From contig NZ_JACETV010000004.1 of the NCBI RefSeq assembly GCF_013912375.1, positions 310,001 through 374,000 on the forward strand: a stretch of 64,000 nucleotides of DNA, given 5' to 3'. This document shows, piece after piece, positions 1 through 7,948 of the stretch (position 1 is the first letter of the stretch; every line of letters starts with the position of its first letter). The position numbers and the translations under genes are program-made. Source of the DNA: Emticicia sp. BO119. Its GTDB lineage: Bacteria; Bacteroidota; Bacteroidia; Cytophagales; Spirosomataceae. A model generated the notes under the pieces. The model was given only the letters and a program-made list of their open reading frames with translations, did no database searches and had not been told where the DNA came from.

Positions 1-32
1 AGAATTGAACAGGATATAAGCAGGATAAAAAA

Positions 33-59
33 AGGAGTAAGAATACGATTCCTACTCCT
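33..59 (-). terminator. Hairpin terminator of mntH
   Basis: An inverted repeat (AGGAGTA at 33-39 with TACTCCT at 53-59, extended inwards by four more pairs after one mismatch) lies about 20 bases past the mntH stop. On the minus strand it runs into a T tract (complement of the A run at 27-33), the classic intrinsic terminator layout. Confidence 0.6.
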
Positions 60-79
60 ACAAAGATACATAAAAAATT

Positions 80-1420
80 TTAAAAAATAGTATCAAAAAG
101 CAGATACGCATTTAAGGAAATAATGATAACTGCCACTATCCACGAAGTATATTTTATCAGATTTGAGTTCACAAATTCACCCATTTTGAGTTTGCTTGAT
201 GTAAAAGCTACCAGAGGCACTACAGCAAAACTTAATTGCAGGGATAAAATTACCTGACTAAGTACCAGTAGGTCAGAAGTACCCCGCTCGCCATAGATAA
301 TGGCTACAATCAAAGCAGGAATAATCGCAATTAAACGAGTAATTAATCGGCGAAGCCAAGGTTTGAGTTTGATATTCAGAAAACCCTCCATTATTATTTG
401 TCCGGCCAGTGTACCTGTCAGGGTAGAGTTTTGTCCTGCTGCTAAAAGGGCTACCGCAAAAAACAAACCGGCCAGTTTTACACCAAGAATCGGGTCGAGC
501 AGGTGATAGGCATCGGTAATATCGGCCACGTGCTGATTATCAGAGAAATGGAATGTTGCAGCAGCCATTATCAGAATAGCCGCATTTATAAAGAAGGCGA
601 TAAATAATGAAGCCGTAGAATCAATCGTAGCAAATTTAATAGCGCTCTTTTTGGCTGCGCTTGTATTCTTAATTTTACGTGTTTGCACAATGCTTGAATG
701 TAAATACAGATTATGTGGCATTACTGTTGCGCCCAGAATCCCGATGGCGATATAGAGCATTTCAGGATTCACCACAATTTGTGCATCAGGTACTAAGCCC
801 CTGGCTACTCCAAACCACTCAGGGTTTGAGACAATAATTTCATAACCAAAGCATAATAAAATAATAAGAATCAATCCACCTACTATTACTTCAATGATAC
901 GAAAACCTTTGTTCTGTAAAAACAGAATGAAGATTACATCAATAGCTGTGATAACAATACCATAAGTAAGCGGAATACCAAAAAGTAAATTTAATGCTAC
1001 TGCTGCGCCTATTACCTCTGCTAAATCACAGGCCGCAATGGCCACTTCGGCTAAAATCCATAAAACAAACGAAACAGGCCTGGAATAAGCATCCCGACAA
1101 GCCTGTGCTAAGTCTCTGCCTGTGGCAATACCTAACTTTAATGAAAGGTGTTGCAAAAGCATGGCAAATAAATTAGATATTAAAATAACCGACAGTAGGG
1201 TATAACCAAACTTGGCACCTCCGGCAATGTCTGTAGCCCAGTTTCCCGGATCCATATACCCTACGGCTACCATCAATCCTGGCCCGATGAATGCCGAAAA
1301 CTTTTTCCAGAAACCTCCTTTGTCAGGAATATTTATACTGCCGTGTACTTCTGGTAATGATACATTGTCTGATGATTTCTTCCAACCTTTGTGTTGTTCA
1401 ACCGTTACTGACTTATTCAT
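80..1420 (-). CDS. mntH: Nramp-family divalent metal (Mn2+/Fe2+) transporter
   Basis: Inner-membrane proton-coupled importer of Mn2+ or Fe2+. The 446-residue product has about eleven hydrophobic segments. It carries both Nramp metal-site signatures: DPGN at residues 57-60 in the first membrane helix and MPHN at 234-237 in the sixth. A hydrophilic tail of about 40 residues precedes the first helix. It is divergent from a DtxR/MntR-type regulator gene, with a perfect palindrome between them, so repression by metal-loaded regulator is the natural inference. Substrate preference between Mn and Fe cannot be read from the sequence. Length is typical for the family. Confidence 0.93.
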   Translation of the reverse strand: MNKSVTVEQHKGWKKSSDNVSLPEVHGSINIPDKGGFWKKFSAFIGPGLMVAVGYMDPGNWATDIAGGAKFGYTLLSVILISNLFAMLLQHLSLKLGIATGRDLAQACRDAYSRPVSFVLWILAEVAIAACDLAEVIGAAVALNLLFGIPLTYGIVITAIDVIFILFLQNKGFRIIEVIVGGLILIILLCFGYEIIVSNPEWFGVARGLVPDAQIVVNPEMLYIAIGILGATVMPHNLYLHSSIVQTRKIKNTSAAKKSAIKFATIDSTASLFIAFFINAAILIMAAATFHFSDNQHVADITDAYHLLDPILGVKLAGLFFAVALLAAGQNSTLTGTLAGQIIMEGFLNIKLKPWLRRLITRLIAIIPALIVAIIYGERGTSDLLVLSQVILSLQLSFAVVPLVAFTSSKLKMGEFVNSNLIKYTSWIVAVIIISLNAYLLFDTIF

Positions 1421-1487
1421 AGTGGTTCTATTGCACTGAATCTATATTTTATGCAATATTAAAAATAAAAATATATAAATCAAAATT

Positions 1488-1511
1488 AATTTTTAGGTTT
1501 GTCTAAAAATT
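1488..1511. promoter_or_regulatory. Candidate MntR/DtxR-type operator (perfect palindrome)
   Basis: Perfect 9-base arms AATTTTTAG (1488-1496) and CTAAAAATT (1503-1511) flank a 6-base core. The overall TTTAGG...CTAAA shape resembles known DtxR-family operators. It lies between the divergent mntH and regulator genes. It overlaps the TTTG box of the regulator promoter and abuts a TAATTTTG box read on the minus strand towards mntH (1481-1488), so one site could control both genes. Confidence 0.6.
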
Positions 1512-1540
1512 TGATTAATTGGTTAGAAAACGTACTTTTG
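1510..1540 (+). promoter_or_regulatory. Bacteroidota-type promoter of the MntR-like gene
   Basis: TTTG (1510-1513), 19 bases, then TACTTTTG (1533-1540): an exact match to the Bacteroidota TTTG-N19-TAnnTTTG consensus. Transcription should start near 1546. This rules out the in-frame TTG at 1499 as the translation start and favours the ATG at 1568. Confidence 0.65.
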
Positions 1541-1567
1541 CAGGGTATTATCATCACGCTAAAGGCT

Positions 1568-2224
1568 ATGACTTCATTCACAGAAGAAAATTATCTTAAA
1601 ATAATCTATATGCTTACTGAACTGAACGGGGGGAATGAAGTAAGTACAAACGAACTGGCCGAACATACGCAAACAAAGGCTGCTTCGGTATCAGATATGC
1701 TACGAAAGCTGGCGGAAAAGAATTTGATTAATTACCGTAAGTATCAGGGTGTTACACTAACGAAAGAAGGGCAATATATAGCATTAGGGGTGATTCGCAA
1801 ACACCGTTTATGGGAGGTTTTTTTGGTAGAGAAATTAGGATTTGGCTGGGACGAGATTCATGATATTGCCGAGCAACTGGAACATATAGATTCAAAAGAA
1901 CTGACAGAGAAGTTAGACAAATTTTTAGGGAATCCGCAATTTGACCCACATGGTGACCCGATTCCTGATGCAAAAGGTAAAATGCCATCGATGACCTCTT
2001 GTAAATTGTCGGAAGTGCCTATTGACCAAACAGTAGTGATGGTGGGAGTATTAGTACATTCACCCGCTTTTTTGCAGCATTTAGACAAAAACCAGATCAC
2101 TTTAGGTAGTACAATCAAGATACAGGAAATCAGTGAGTTTGATAAATCATATATTGTTTTACTCAATAATAGCCAGTCAGTTTTTATCAGTAATGAAGTA
2201 GCGAAAAATCTGCTGGTAAAATAA
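1568..2224 (+). CDS. DtxR/MntR-family metal-dependent transcriptional repressor
   Basis: Cytoplasmic metalloregulator of 218 residues. Residues 1-60 form the winged helix-turn-helix (TEENYLKIIYML start, then NELAEHTQTKAASVSDMLRKL). Residues 65-140 form the metal-binding dimerisation domain, with the His/Glu-rich EIHDIAEQLEHI helix, and the last 75 or so form a FeoA/SH3-like domain. The frame is open further upstream, but the ATG at 1568 is chosen because the family starts there and a consensus promoter lies at 1510-1540. It is divergent from mntH, its most likely target, and probably represses itself through the overlapping palindrome. Mn versus Fe sensing is not resolved. Confidence 0.88.
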   Translation: MTSFTEENYLKIIYMLTELNGGNEVSTNELAEHTQTKAASVSDMLRKLAEKNLINYRKYQGVTLTKEGQYIALGVIRKHRLWEVFLVEKLGFGWDEIHDIAEQLEHIDSKELTEKLDKFLGNPQFDPHGDPIPDAKGKMPSMTSCKLSEVPIDQTVVMVGVLVHSPAFLQHLDKNQITLGSTIKIQEISEFDKSYIVLLNNSQSVFISNEVAKNLLVK

Positions 2225-2271
2225 GGTCTGTTAAAGTTTTATAAATTCAACTCAGAATAAGTATCATTTTA

Positions 2272-2279
2272 TAATTTTG
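2272..2279 (+). promoter_or_regulatory. Possible -7 box upstream of the LptF/LptG gene
   Basis: TAATTTTG matches the Bacteroidota -7 consensus and sits about 110 bases before the permease start. No TTTG is seen at the expected distance upstream, so support is weak. Confidence 0.3.
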
Positions 2280-2385
2280 GGCGTTAGAAAGAATATTTTC
2301 GTACACAAGAGAATAGACACTATTCTCTTTGTTGTTTACAACAAACCAGACATGAGAGGTTTGGTAAACCATTAATGAGTCTTTC

Positions 2386-3465
2386 ATGAATATATTAGAT
2401 AAATACCTGATCAAACGGTTTCTTACCACTTATGTTTTTGCTGTTGTTGTTATCGTTCTGATTATTATGGTAATTGACTTTGTAGAAAAAAACGATGATT
2501 TTATTCAGAAGCAAGCACCTATGCGGGCTATTCTGCTACAATACTACGCCAACCTTGCTCCTTACTGGGCCAATTATATCAGCCCGTTAATGATTTTTAT
2601 TTCTACCGTATTTTTTACGGCTCAGATGGCCGCACATACCGAAATTGTGGCGATTCTGAGTAGCGGTATAAGCTTCAGAAGATTGATGCTCCCCTATTTT
2701 ATTGGGGCGTCTATCATTGCTGTTTTTTCATTTGTAATGGTAGGGTGGATTCTGCCGCGTGCTAATACTGAAAGATTAGCTTTTGAAAATGTGTATGTCA
2801 ACGATAAGTTTTATTTTTCTGCCCGTGATTTCCACACAGCCGTAGCACCAAATACCTACGCTTATATGTCGAGTTATAACAACGAAGCAAAAACAGGATA
2901 CGATTTTACTTTAGAGAGAATAGTTAATAATAAATTGGTAGAAAAGTTATCAGCCAAACGCATTACCTGGGACGATAGCACTAAGAAGTGGAAACTGCAT
3001 GATTATAAAATCCGTACTTTAGGAATTATGAAAGACAGGATGGTATATGGTACAAGTCCTAAAGACACGGTTATTAACTTGTTTCCAAAAGATTTTGAAA
3101 GTGAACGTCAGATACAGGAGTCTTTCACAATTCCCGAACTTCAAGAGAAAATTGACCTGATTAATAGTCGTGGTGCCGAGGGTATAGAAACTTTTCAGAT
3201 TGAACTATACCAGCGTTTTGCTACACCATTCGCTGTAATTATTTTATCCTTAATGGGTTTGATAGTATCTGCCCGTAAAGCCCGAGGTGGGGTAGGTTTC
3301 CAGATTGCTATCGGATTTGTTTTGGCGTTTGTTTATATCCTATTTTACATTATGTCAAAAGGGATTGCCGAATCGGGAAATATGCCACCTATTTTAGCTG
3401 TCTGGTTACCTAATATTGTTTTCGGTATTATCGGAACGGTAATGTATTTTACAGTTCCAAGATAA
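2386..3465 (+). CDS. LptF/LptG (YjgP/YjgQ) family lipopolysaccharide export permease
   Basis: Inner-membrane permease of the Lpt machine that pulls LPS from the inner membrane towards the outer membrane, working with LptB and LptC. The 359-residue protein has the family layout: a first helix at about 13-33 after the MNILDKYLIKRF start, two more helices before residue 130, a periplasmic beta-jellyroll at about 130-260, and three C-terminal helices. LptF and LptG are hard to tell apart by eye, so no symbol is given. The neighbours are unrelated. It converges with the SGNH hydrolase gene, with only 17 bases between the stops. Confidence 0.88.
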   Translation: MNILDKYLIKRFLTTYVFAVVVIVLIIMVIDFVEKNDDFIQKQAPMRAILLQYYANLAPYWANYISPLMIFISTVFFTAQMAAHTEIVAILSSGISFRRLMLPYFIGASIIAVFSFVMVGWILPRANTERLAFENVYVNDKFYFSARDFHTAVAPNTYAYMSSYNNEAKTGYDFTLERIVNNKLVEKLSAKRITWDDSTKKWKLHDYKIRTLGIMKDRMVYGTSPKDTVINLFPKDFESERQIQESFTIPELQEKIDLINSRGAEGIETFQIELYQRFATPFAVIILSLMGLIVSARKARGGVGFQIAIGFVLAFVYILFYIMSKGIAESGNMPPILAVWLPNIVFGIIGTVMYFTVPR

Positions 3466-3482
3466 TATAGCTATAATATAAA

Positions 3483-4187
3483 TTATTCTCTCAAAATTAT
3501 TTCTGCCGTACTTCTGGCTTTAATTGCCCATAACTCGTGCATTTTACCTGAAAAATGTAGCTGGTCACTGGCAATATAAGCGGCATCGGTATGCTCACGG
3601 GTAATTGAGGTAATATCCAGAAAAGGCACACCTGCTTTTCTGCACTCATCTTTAGCTACTGTATTGAACTCGTCAATTTCTTTAGCTATTTTCTGCGTAT
3701 TGCGAGAGGCAGCAAAAGGCGTTACACCATAATCAGGAATTGATAGGACAAATACTTTTTTAAAATCTCCATGTGCAAATCTGGCACTGATTTGCAATAA
3801 CTCTCTGAATTCGGCTCTGTATTTATCTATGCTTTGTCCGCGATATTGGTTATTGACGCCTATGAGCAAAGACACCATATCATATTGATTAGTATTTTTA
3901 CTATCAGCAATGGCTTGTATCAACTCTTCGGTTGTCCAGCCTGTGCGGGCAATAATATCATGTTTTGTAATCGTAAATTTATCTTTTAGTAGGTCAATCA
4001 GATACATACTCCAGCGGTCTTTTTCGAGCACACTTTCACCAATGGTATAAGAATCACCCAAGGCTAAAAAAGTTCTGTCCGGGCCTGTTCCGATTGGTTT
4101 CGGAATAGAGACCATCTCGGTTGTATCGGTCATGGCGCATGATAAAAATAAACCAATAGATAAGATGAAAGTGATGATTTTTGACAT
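3483..4187 (-). CDS. SGNH/GDSL-type hydrolase lipoprotein
   Basis: Predicted exported esterase or lipase-like hydrolase, 234 residues. The N-terminus is a lipoprotein signal ending at Cys17 (GLFLSC). Block I is GDSY with nucleophile Ser46, block III is GVNN at 110-113, and block V is DQLH with Asp208 and His211, so the whole catalytic set is present. The substrate is unknown; family members deacetylate sugars or hydrolyse lipids. It is transcribed alone, convergent with the LptF/LptG gene. Confidence 0.85.
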   Translation of the reverse strand: MSKIITFILSIGLFLSCAMTDTTEMVSIPKPIGTGPDRTFLALGDSYTIGESVLEKDRWSMYLIDLLKDKFTITKHDIIARTGWTTEELIQAIADSKNTNQYDMVSLLIGVNNQYRGQSIDKYRAEFRELLQISARFAHGDFKKVFVLSIPDYGVTPFAASRNTQKIAKEIDEFNTVAKDECRKAGVPFLDITSITREHTDAAYIASDQLHFSGKMHELWAIKARSTAEIILRE

Positions 4188-4273
4188 ATAAAAACGGAGC
4201 CTTTTTTACAAGATTAAAGATTAAAGTATAATTATATTTATACATATATACGAGAATATAGGGATAGAAGTCC

Positions 4274-4281
4274 TATTTTTG
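4274..4281 (+). promoter_or_regulatory. Probable -7 box of argG
   Basis: TATTTTTG matches the Bacteroidota -7 consensus, 48 bases before the argG ATG. No clear TTTG is seen 19-21 bases upstream. A 12-base palindrome CCGTTTTAACGG (4308-4319) follows in the leader, 10 bases before the start codon. Confidence 0.4.
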
Positions 4282-4329
4282 CAAAATTTTTATTAAAACC
4301 AATATTTCCGTTTTAACGGCTGATGTAAT

Positions 4330-5526
4330 ATGAAAGTTGTTTTAGCATATAGTGGAGGATTAGATACCTCGTTTTGTGTAAAATACCTGACCGAAGAATT
4401 AGGTCATGAAATACACTCTGTATTGGTTGATACGGGTGGTTTTACAGAAGAAGAAATCAAGGATATTGAGACAAAAGCTTATGAATTAGGCGTGAAACAC
4501 CATCATACAGCTCGTATGGTAGATGAATATTATCAGAAGTGTATTCGCTATCTGGTATATGGCAATATCCTGAAAAACAATACTTATCCGCTTTCTGTCA
4601 GTGCTGAGCGTATGTTTCAGGCGGTTGCTGTGGCTGATTATGCCAAACAGATTGGCGCAGAAGCTGTAGCACATGGAAGTACAGGTGCCGGAAATGATCA
4701 GGTACGTTTTGATATGGTATTCAGAATTGTACTACCAAATGCACAGATTATTACACCAATCCGCGATTTACGTTTATCGCGTGAGGCAGAAATTGAGTTT
4801 TTGAAATCAAAGGGAGTTGTTCGTGAGTGGCATAAAGCCGCTTACTCTATTAATAAAGGTTTGTGGGGAACCTCGGTAGGTGGTAGAGAAACTTTAACGT
4901 CAGATGGTTTCTTACCAGAAAGTGCCTTCCCGACGCAGGTTACGAAGAAGAAAGGTAGTGAAGTAACGCTACAGTTTGTGAAAGGGGAGTTGAAAGGTGT
5001 CAATGGTCGTCGTTTCAAAAATCCGGTAGATGCTATTCGTCGTTTATCGGAATTAGCTTCTCCATATGGTATCGGTCGTGATATTCACGTGGGTGATACA
5101 ATCATTGGTATCAAAGGTCGTGTGGGTTTTGAAGCAGCCGCTCCGTTGATTATCATAAAAGCGCACCATTTGCTGGAGAAACACGTATTAACCAAATGGC
5201 AACAATACTGGAAACAGAATTTAGCTGAGTGGTACGGAATGTTATTGCATGAAGGACAATTCCTTGAGCCATTAATGCGTAATATTGAAACTTTCTTAGA
5301 AAGTACACAATCAAACGTAACAGGTGAAGTGCGCGTACAATTAGCACCTTATCATTTCCAATTATTAGGTATTAAATCTGATTACGATATGATGTCGCCG
5401 GTATTTGGTAGCTATGGCGAAATGAATAATGCGTGGAGTGGTGATGATGTAAGAGGTTTCTCGAAAATCATGTCAAACCAGGTAATGATTCATGAGAAAA
5501 TAGCTGAATTGGCTACTAAGAAGTAA
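4330..5526 (+). CDS. argG: Argininosuccinate synthase
   Basis: Cytosolic enzyme that joins citrulline and aspartate with ATP to make argininosuccinate, the penultimate step of arginine synthesis. At 398 residues it is full length. The N-type ATP pyrophosphatase loop AYSGGLDTS starts at residue 6, and the STGAGNDQVRF segment that binds aspartate and citrulline is intact. No other arginine gene is in the window, so it is a stand-alone unit with its own promoter-like box and a strong terminator. Confidence 0.96.
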   Translation: MKVVLAYSGGLDTSFCVKYLTEELGHEIHSVLVDTGGFTEEEIKDIETKAYELGVKHHHTARMVDEYYQKCIRYLVYGNILKNNTYPLSVSAERMFQAVAVADYAKQIGAEAVAHGSTGAGNDQVRFDMVFRIVLPNAQIITPIRDLRLSREAEIEFLKSKGVVREWHKAAYSINKGLWGTSVGGRETLTSDGFLPESAFPTQVTKKKGSEVTLQFVKGELKGVNGRRFKNPVDAIRRLSELASPYGIGRDIHVGDTIIGIKGRVGFEAAAPLIIIKAHHLLEKHVLTKWQQYWKQNLAEWYGMLLHEGQFLEPLMRNIETFLESTQSNVTGEVRVQLAPYHFQLLGIKSDYDMMSPVFGSYGEMNNAWSGDDVRGFSKIMSNQVMIHEKIAELATKK

Positions 5527-5544
5527 GATTTAGTTATATATATT

Positions 5545-5578
5545 AAAACCCCATAAATAGAGATATTTATGGGGTTTT
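5545..5578 (+). terminator. Intrinsic terminator of argG
   Basis: Perfect 15-base stem (AAAACCCCATAAATA at 5545-5559, TATTTATGGGGTTTT at 5564-5578) with a GAGA loop, 19 bases after the argG stop and ending in T residues. Confidence 0.85.
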
Positions 5579-5595
5579 AGCGTTTTATGAACCCA

Positions 5596-5636
5596 TTAAA
5601 TTGTGGCGCGATCTTCCAGTTCACGCCACAATTTAA
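5596..5636. terminator. Inverted repeat between argG and the sulfatase
   Basis: Perfect 13-base arms (TTAAATTGTGGCG at 5596-5608, CGCCACAATTTAA at 5624-5636) with a 15-base loop, six bases past the sulfatase stop. There is no T tract, so it may be a U-less terminator or an mRNA 3' end stabiliser. Confidence 0.5.
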
Positions 5637-5642
5637 CGACAT

Positions 5643-7100
5643 TTAAAAAGGCCCCTTCGCATTAATCCTATCAGCCTGCTTAGCTGCTCCGGGCATCTCT
5701 CCCCTTATATCTTTTTCCTGCAATGCTTTGCCTGTTTCTCTATGATACCAGTCAGGTGTCAGTTTCGCCGGGCTTGTATCCCCTGTCTCTGTCTGCCAGA
5801 CTGCTAAAGTGCTTTTAAGCTGATTGATTGTTGCTTTATATCTGGGATTATTAATCTGGTTATTAATTTGAGCAGCATCATATCTCATATCATAAAACTC
5901 GGCAGTAGGGCGGGGTTTTACGAATACTTCTTTTTGTAATGGGGTTAATTGGGCTTTATTCTTTTTCAAAGCTAAAGCCGACGGGCTTTGATTAGCATCA
6001 ATCGGGCCACCATTATTTAATTCCGGACGAAGATTAATTAAGTAAAGAAAATCTTTGGTACGTATAATTCGTTCGTAGGCTTCGTAATCATGCCAATTAT
6101 GTTCTGCAAAAATATATTGTCTGAAATTGGCTTTTGGTGTTTTTAATAAATTGGCAAAGCTTTGTCCTTGAATAGTATTAGCTGGCTTTACACCTGCTAA
6201 TGCTAATAAAGTTGGGGCAATATCAATTGTACTCACCAAAGCATCTGTTTGTTGCTTGCTTTTAATCCCATTTCTCCATTTGATAATAAAAGGTGTTTTG
6301 ATACCTCTGTCATATAATAAGGTTTTATTGCCTGAGAAAGGACGGGCATTATCAGCTGTAAAAATAATAATGGTGTTGTCTGCAATGCCTTGATGTTCCA
6401 GTTCTTTCCACAGTTCCCCAATATAATAATCCAATCGACCTATTTCATTGTAATAAGAAGCTAAATCCTGACGAGTAGCTTTAGTATCAATCAATGTATT
6501 AGGAACCTGAACTTCTTTCTCTGGATTATGTGTGATCTTAAAATTATCTGCCGACCAATCTCTATGGGCATCAAAAGGTGCCAGCCAGAAAAAGAATGGT
6601 TTATCTTTAGGTCTTGCCCGAAGAATATTTATCCATTGCTCTTCCCCACCTGAACCATTCAGTTTTTCTCCAGCCAGTAAGGTGTCATAGGCTCGTTTGG
6701 TATTTTTGCCCTCATGCCATTTGCCCATTAATGCGGTATAGTAGCCAGCATCTTTTAATTGCTCAGGAAAATAAGTAAGATGCGCAGGAAGTTGAGTGTG
6801 TAATTCGGCTGCGCCTGAATTATGGGGGTATCTGCCTGTAAGAATGCTTGTACGGCTTGGGCTGCACGAACTGGAAGTAACAAACATATTATTAAATAAT
6901 AATCCCTCCTGCGCCATTCTATCAATATTGGGGGTTTTCACTAAAGGATTGCCATAACAACCAATATCATCATGGCTGATGTCGTCACCAATAATAAAAA
7001 TAATATTAGGCGTAGTAACTTTAGGTGTGTTTAACCATGCCGATAGGCTTATGCCTATCACTAGCAAGAAAGCTATACCTGAATACTTTCTCATTGCCAT
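5643..7100 (-). CDS. Exported sulfatase (type I, formylglycine-dependent)
   Basis: Predicted periplasmic or secreted sulfatase of 485 residues that removes sulfate from a carbohydrate. A signal peptide (about residues 1-22) is followed by the metal-site motif GDD at 38-40 and the sulfatase signature Cys79-Ser-Pro-Ser-Arg83, whose Cys is normally converted to formylglycine by a maturase. The GRYPHN segment after it and the overall sequence resemble the N-sulfoglucosamine sulfohydrolase-like subgroup, but the substrate is not certain. No sulfatase-maturing enzyme lies in this window. It starts six bases after cutC ends, so the two are likely cotranscribed. Confidence 0.9.
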   Translation of the reverse strand: MAMRKYSGIAFLLVIGISLSAWLNTPKVTTPNIIFIIGDDISHDDIGCYGNPLVKTPNIDRMAQEGLLFNNMFVTSSSCSPSRTSILTGRYPHNSGAAELHTQLPAHLTYFPEQLKDAGYYTALMGKWHEGKNTKRAYDTLLAGEKLNGSGGEEQWINILRARPKDKPFFFWLAPFDAHRDWSADNFKITHNPEKEVQVPNTLIDTKATRQDLASYYNEIGRLDYYIGELWKELEHQGIADNTIIIFTADNARPFSGNKTLLYDRGIKTPFIIKWRNGIKSKQQTDALVSTIDIAPTLLALAGVKPANTIQGQSFANLLKTPKANFRQYIFAEHNWHDYEAYERIIRTKDFLYLINLRPELNNGGPIDANQSPSALALKKNKAQLTPLQKEVFVKPRPTAEFYDMRYDAAQINNQINNPRYKATINQLKSTLAVWQTETGDTSPAKLTPDWYHRETGKALQEKDIRGEMPGAAKQADRINAKGPF

Positions 7101-7106
7101 AAAGGG

Positions 7107-7853
7107 TTATAGGTGATATTTTTTAGTAGTTATAATATCTACTACGGCTTTGCAATTATCAAAATTGGCCTCGTACATTTCAAACTCATTAGTCAATACG
7201 GCACTTGCCATACTTACATCATCTTTCCGGTATTCCATTTGGCTATTGACTATACCTTTGCCCGTCATATGTAGAGCATGAACGCCTGCTTCTAATAGGT
7301 GGGCCGCATTATTGGCAGTTACGCCACCTCCTGCCATGATTTCAATTCTATCACCTGCTTTTTCAGCTAAGATTCTTAATAAGTCTAATCCTTCATTGAC
7401 ATTATTTTTCTGTCCTGAAGTAAGTATTCTTTCACAACCAAGTTCAATAATAGTTTCTAAAGCTTCAAATGGCTTTGCACAAACATCAAAAGCTCTATGA
7501 AAAGTCACTTTCATCGGGTGGGCTAACTCTACCAATTCTTTGGTGCGAGATACATCAACACTTCCATCAGGATTTAAAAGGCCGAATACTACGCCATCTG
7601 CCCCTGATTCTTTAGCTATCTGAATATCCGCCTTCATGACATCAAATTCGGTTTCTGAATAACAGAAATCACCTCCACGTGGGCGAATCATGACGTATAG
7701 TTTAATTGTGAGATTCTGGCGCGCCAGTTTTATTAAGCCTGCTGAGGGGCTTGTACCTCCTTCAAACATACCTCCACATAATTCGATACGGTAAGCACCT
7801 GCCTTTTGTGCTGTCAGGCAGGATTCTAAGGAAAAGCAACAAATTTCTAACAT
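7107..7853 (-). CDS. cutC: CutC family protein
   Basis: Cytosolic TIM-barrel protein of 248 residues, named for copper homeostasis although its biochemical role is still unsettled. The MLEICCFSLESCLTAQKAG start, the RIELCGGMFEGGTSPS segment and MIRPRGGDFCYSE are hallmark CutC blocks. It is the first gene of a two-gene unit with the sulfatase, with six bases between them. That pairing says nothing about copper; a role in sugar metabolism is possible given the barrel fold. Confidence 0.9.
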   Translation of the reverse strand: MLEICCFSLESCLTAQKAGAYRIELCGGMFEGGTSPSAGLIKLARQNLTIKLYVMIRPRGGDFCYSETEFDVMKADIQIAKESGADGVVFGLLNPDGSVDVSRTKELVELAHPMKVTFHRAFDVCAKPFEALETIIELGCERILTSGQKNNVNEGLDLLRILAEKAGDRIEIMAGGGVTANNAAHLLEAGVHALHMTGKGIVNSQMEYRKDDVSMASAVLTNEFEMYEANFDNCKAVVDIITTKKYHL

Positions 7854-7948
7854 TCTATTTCTATGGTTCTTTTATGCAAAGAAACAGATTAAATGCCGTT
7901 TGATTACGCATCTAATCTGTTTTCTTTAGGTTTAAATAAGATATGGTC

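Noticed and set aside
4308-4319. Palindrome CCGTTTTAACGG in the argG leader as an ArgR-type operator
   Set aside because: Too short to separate from chance, and no ArgR gene or second copy is seen in the window.
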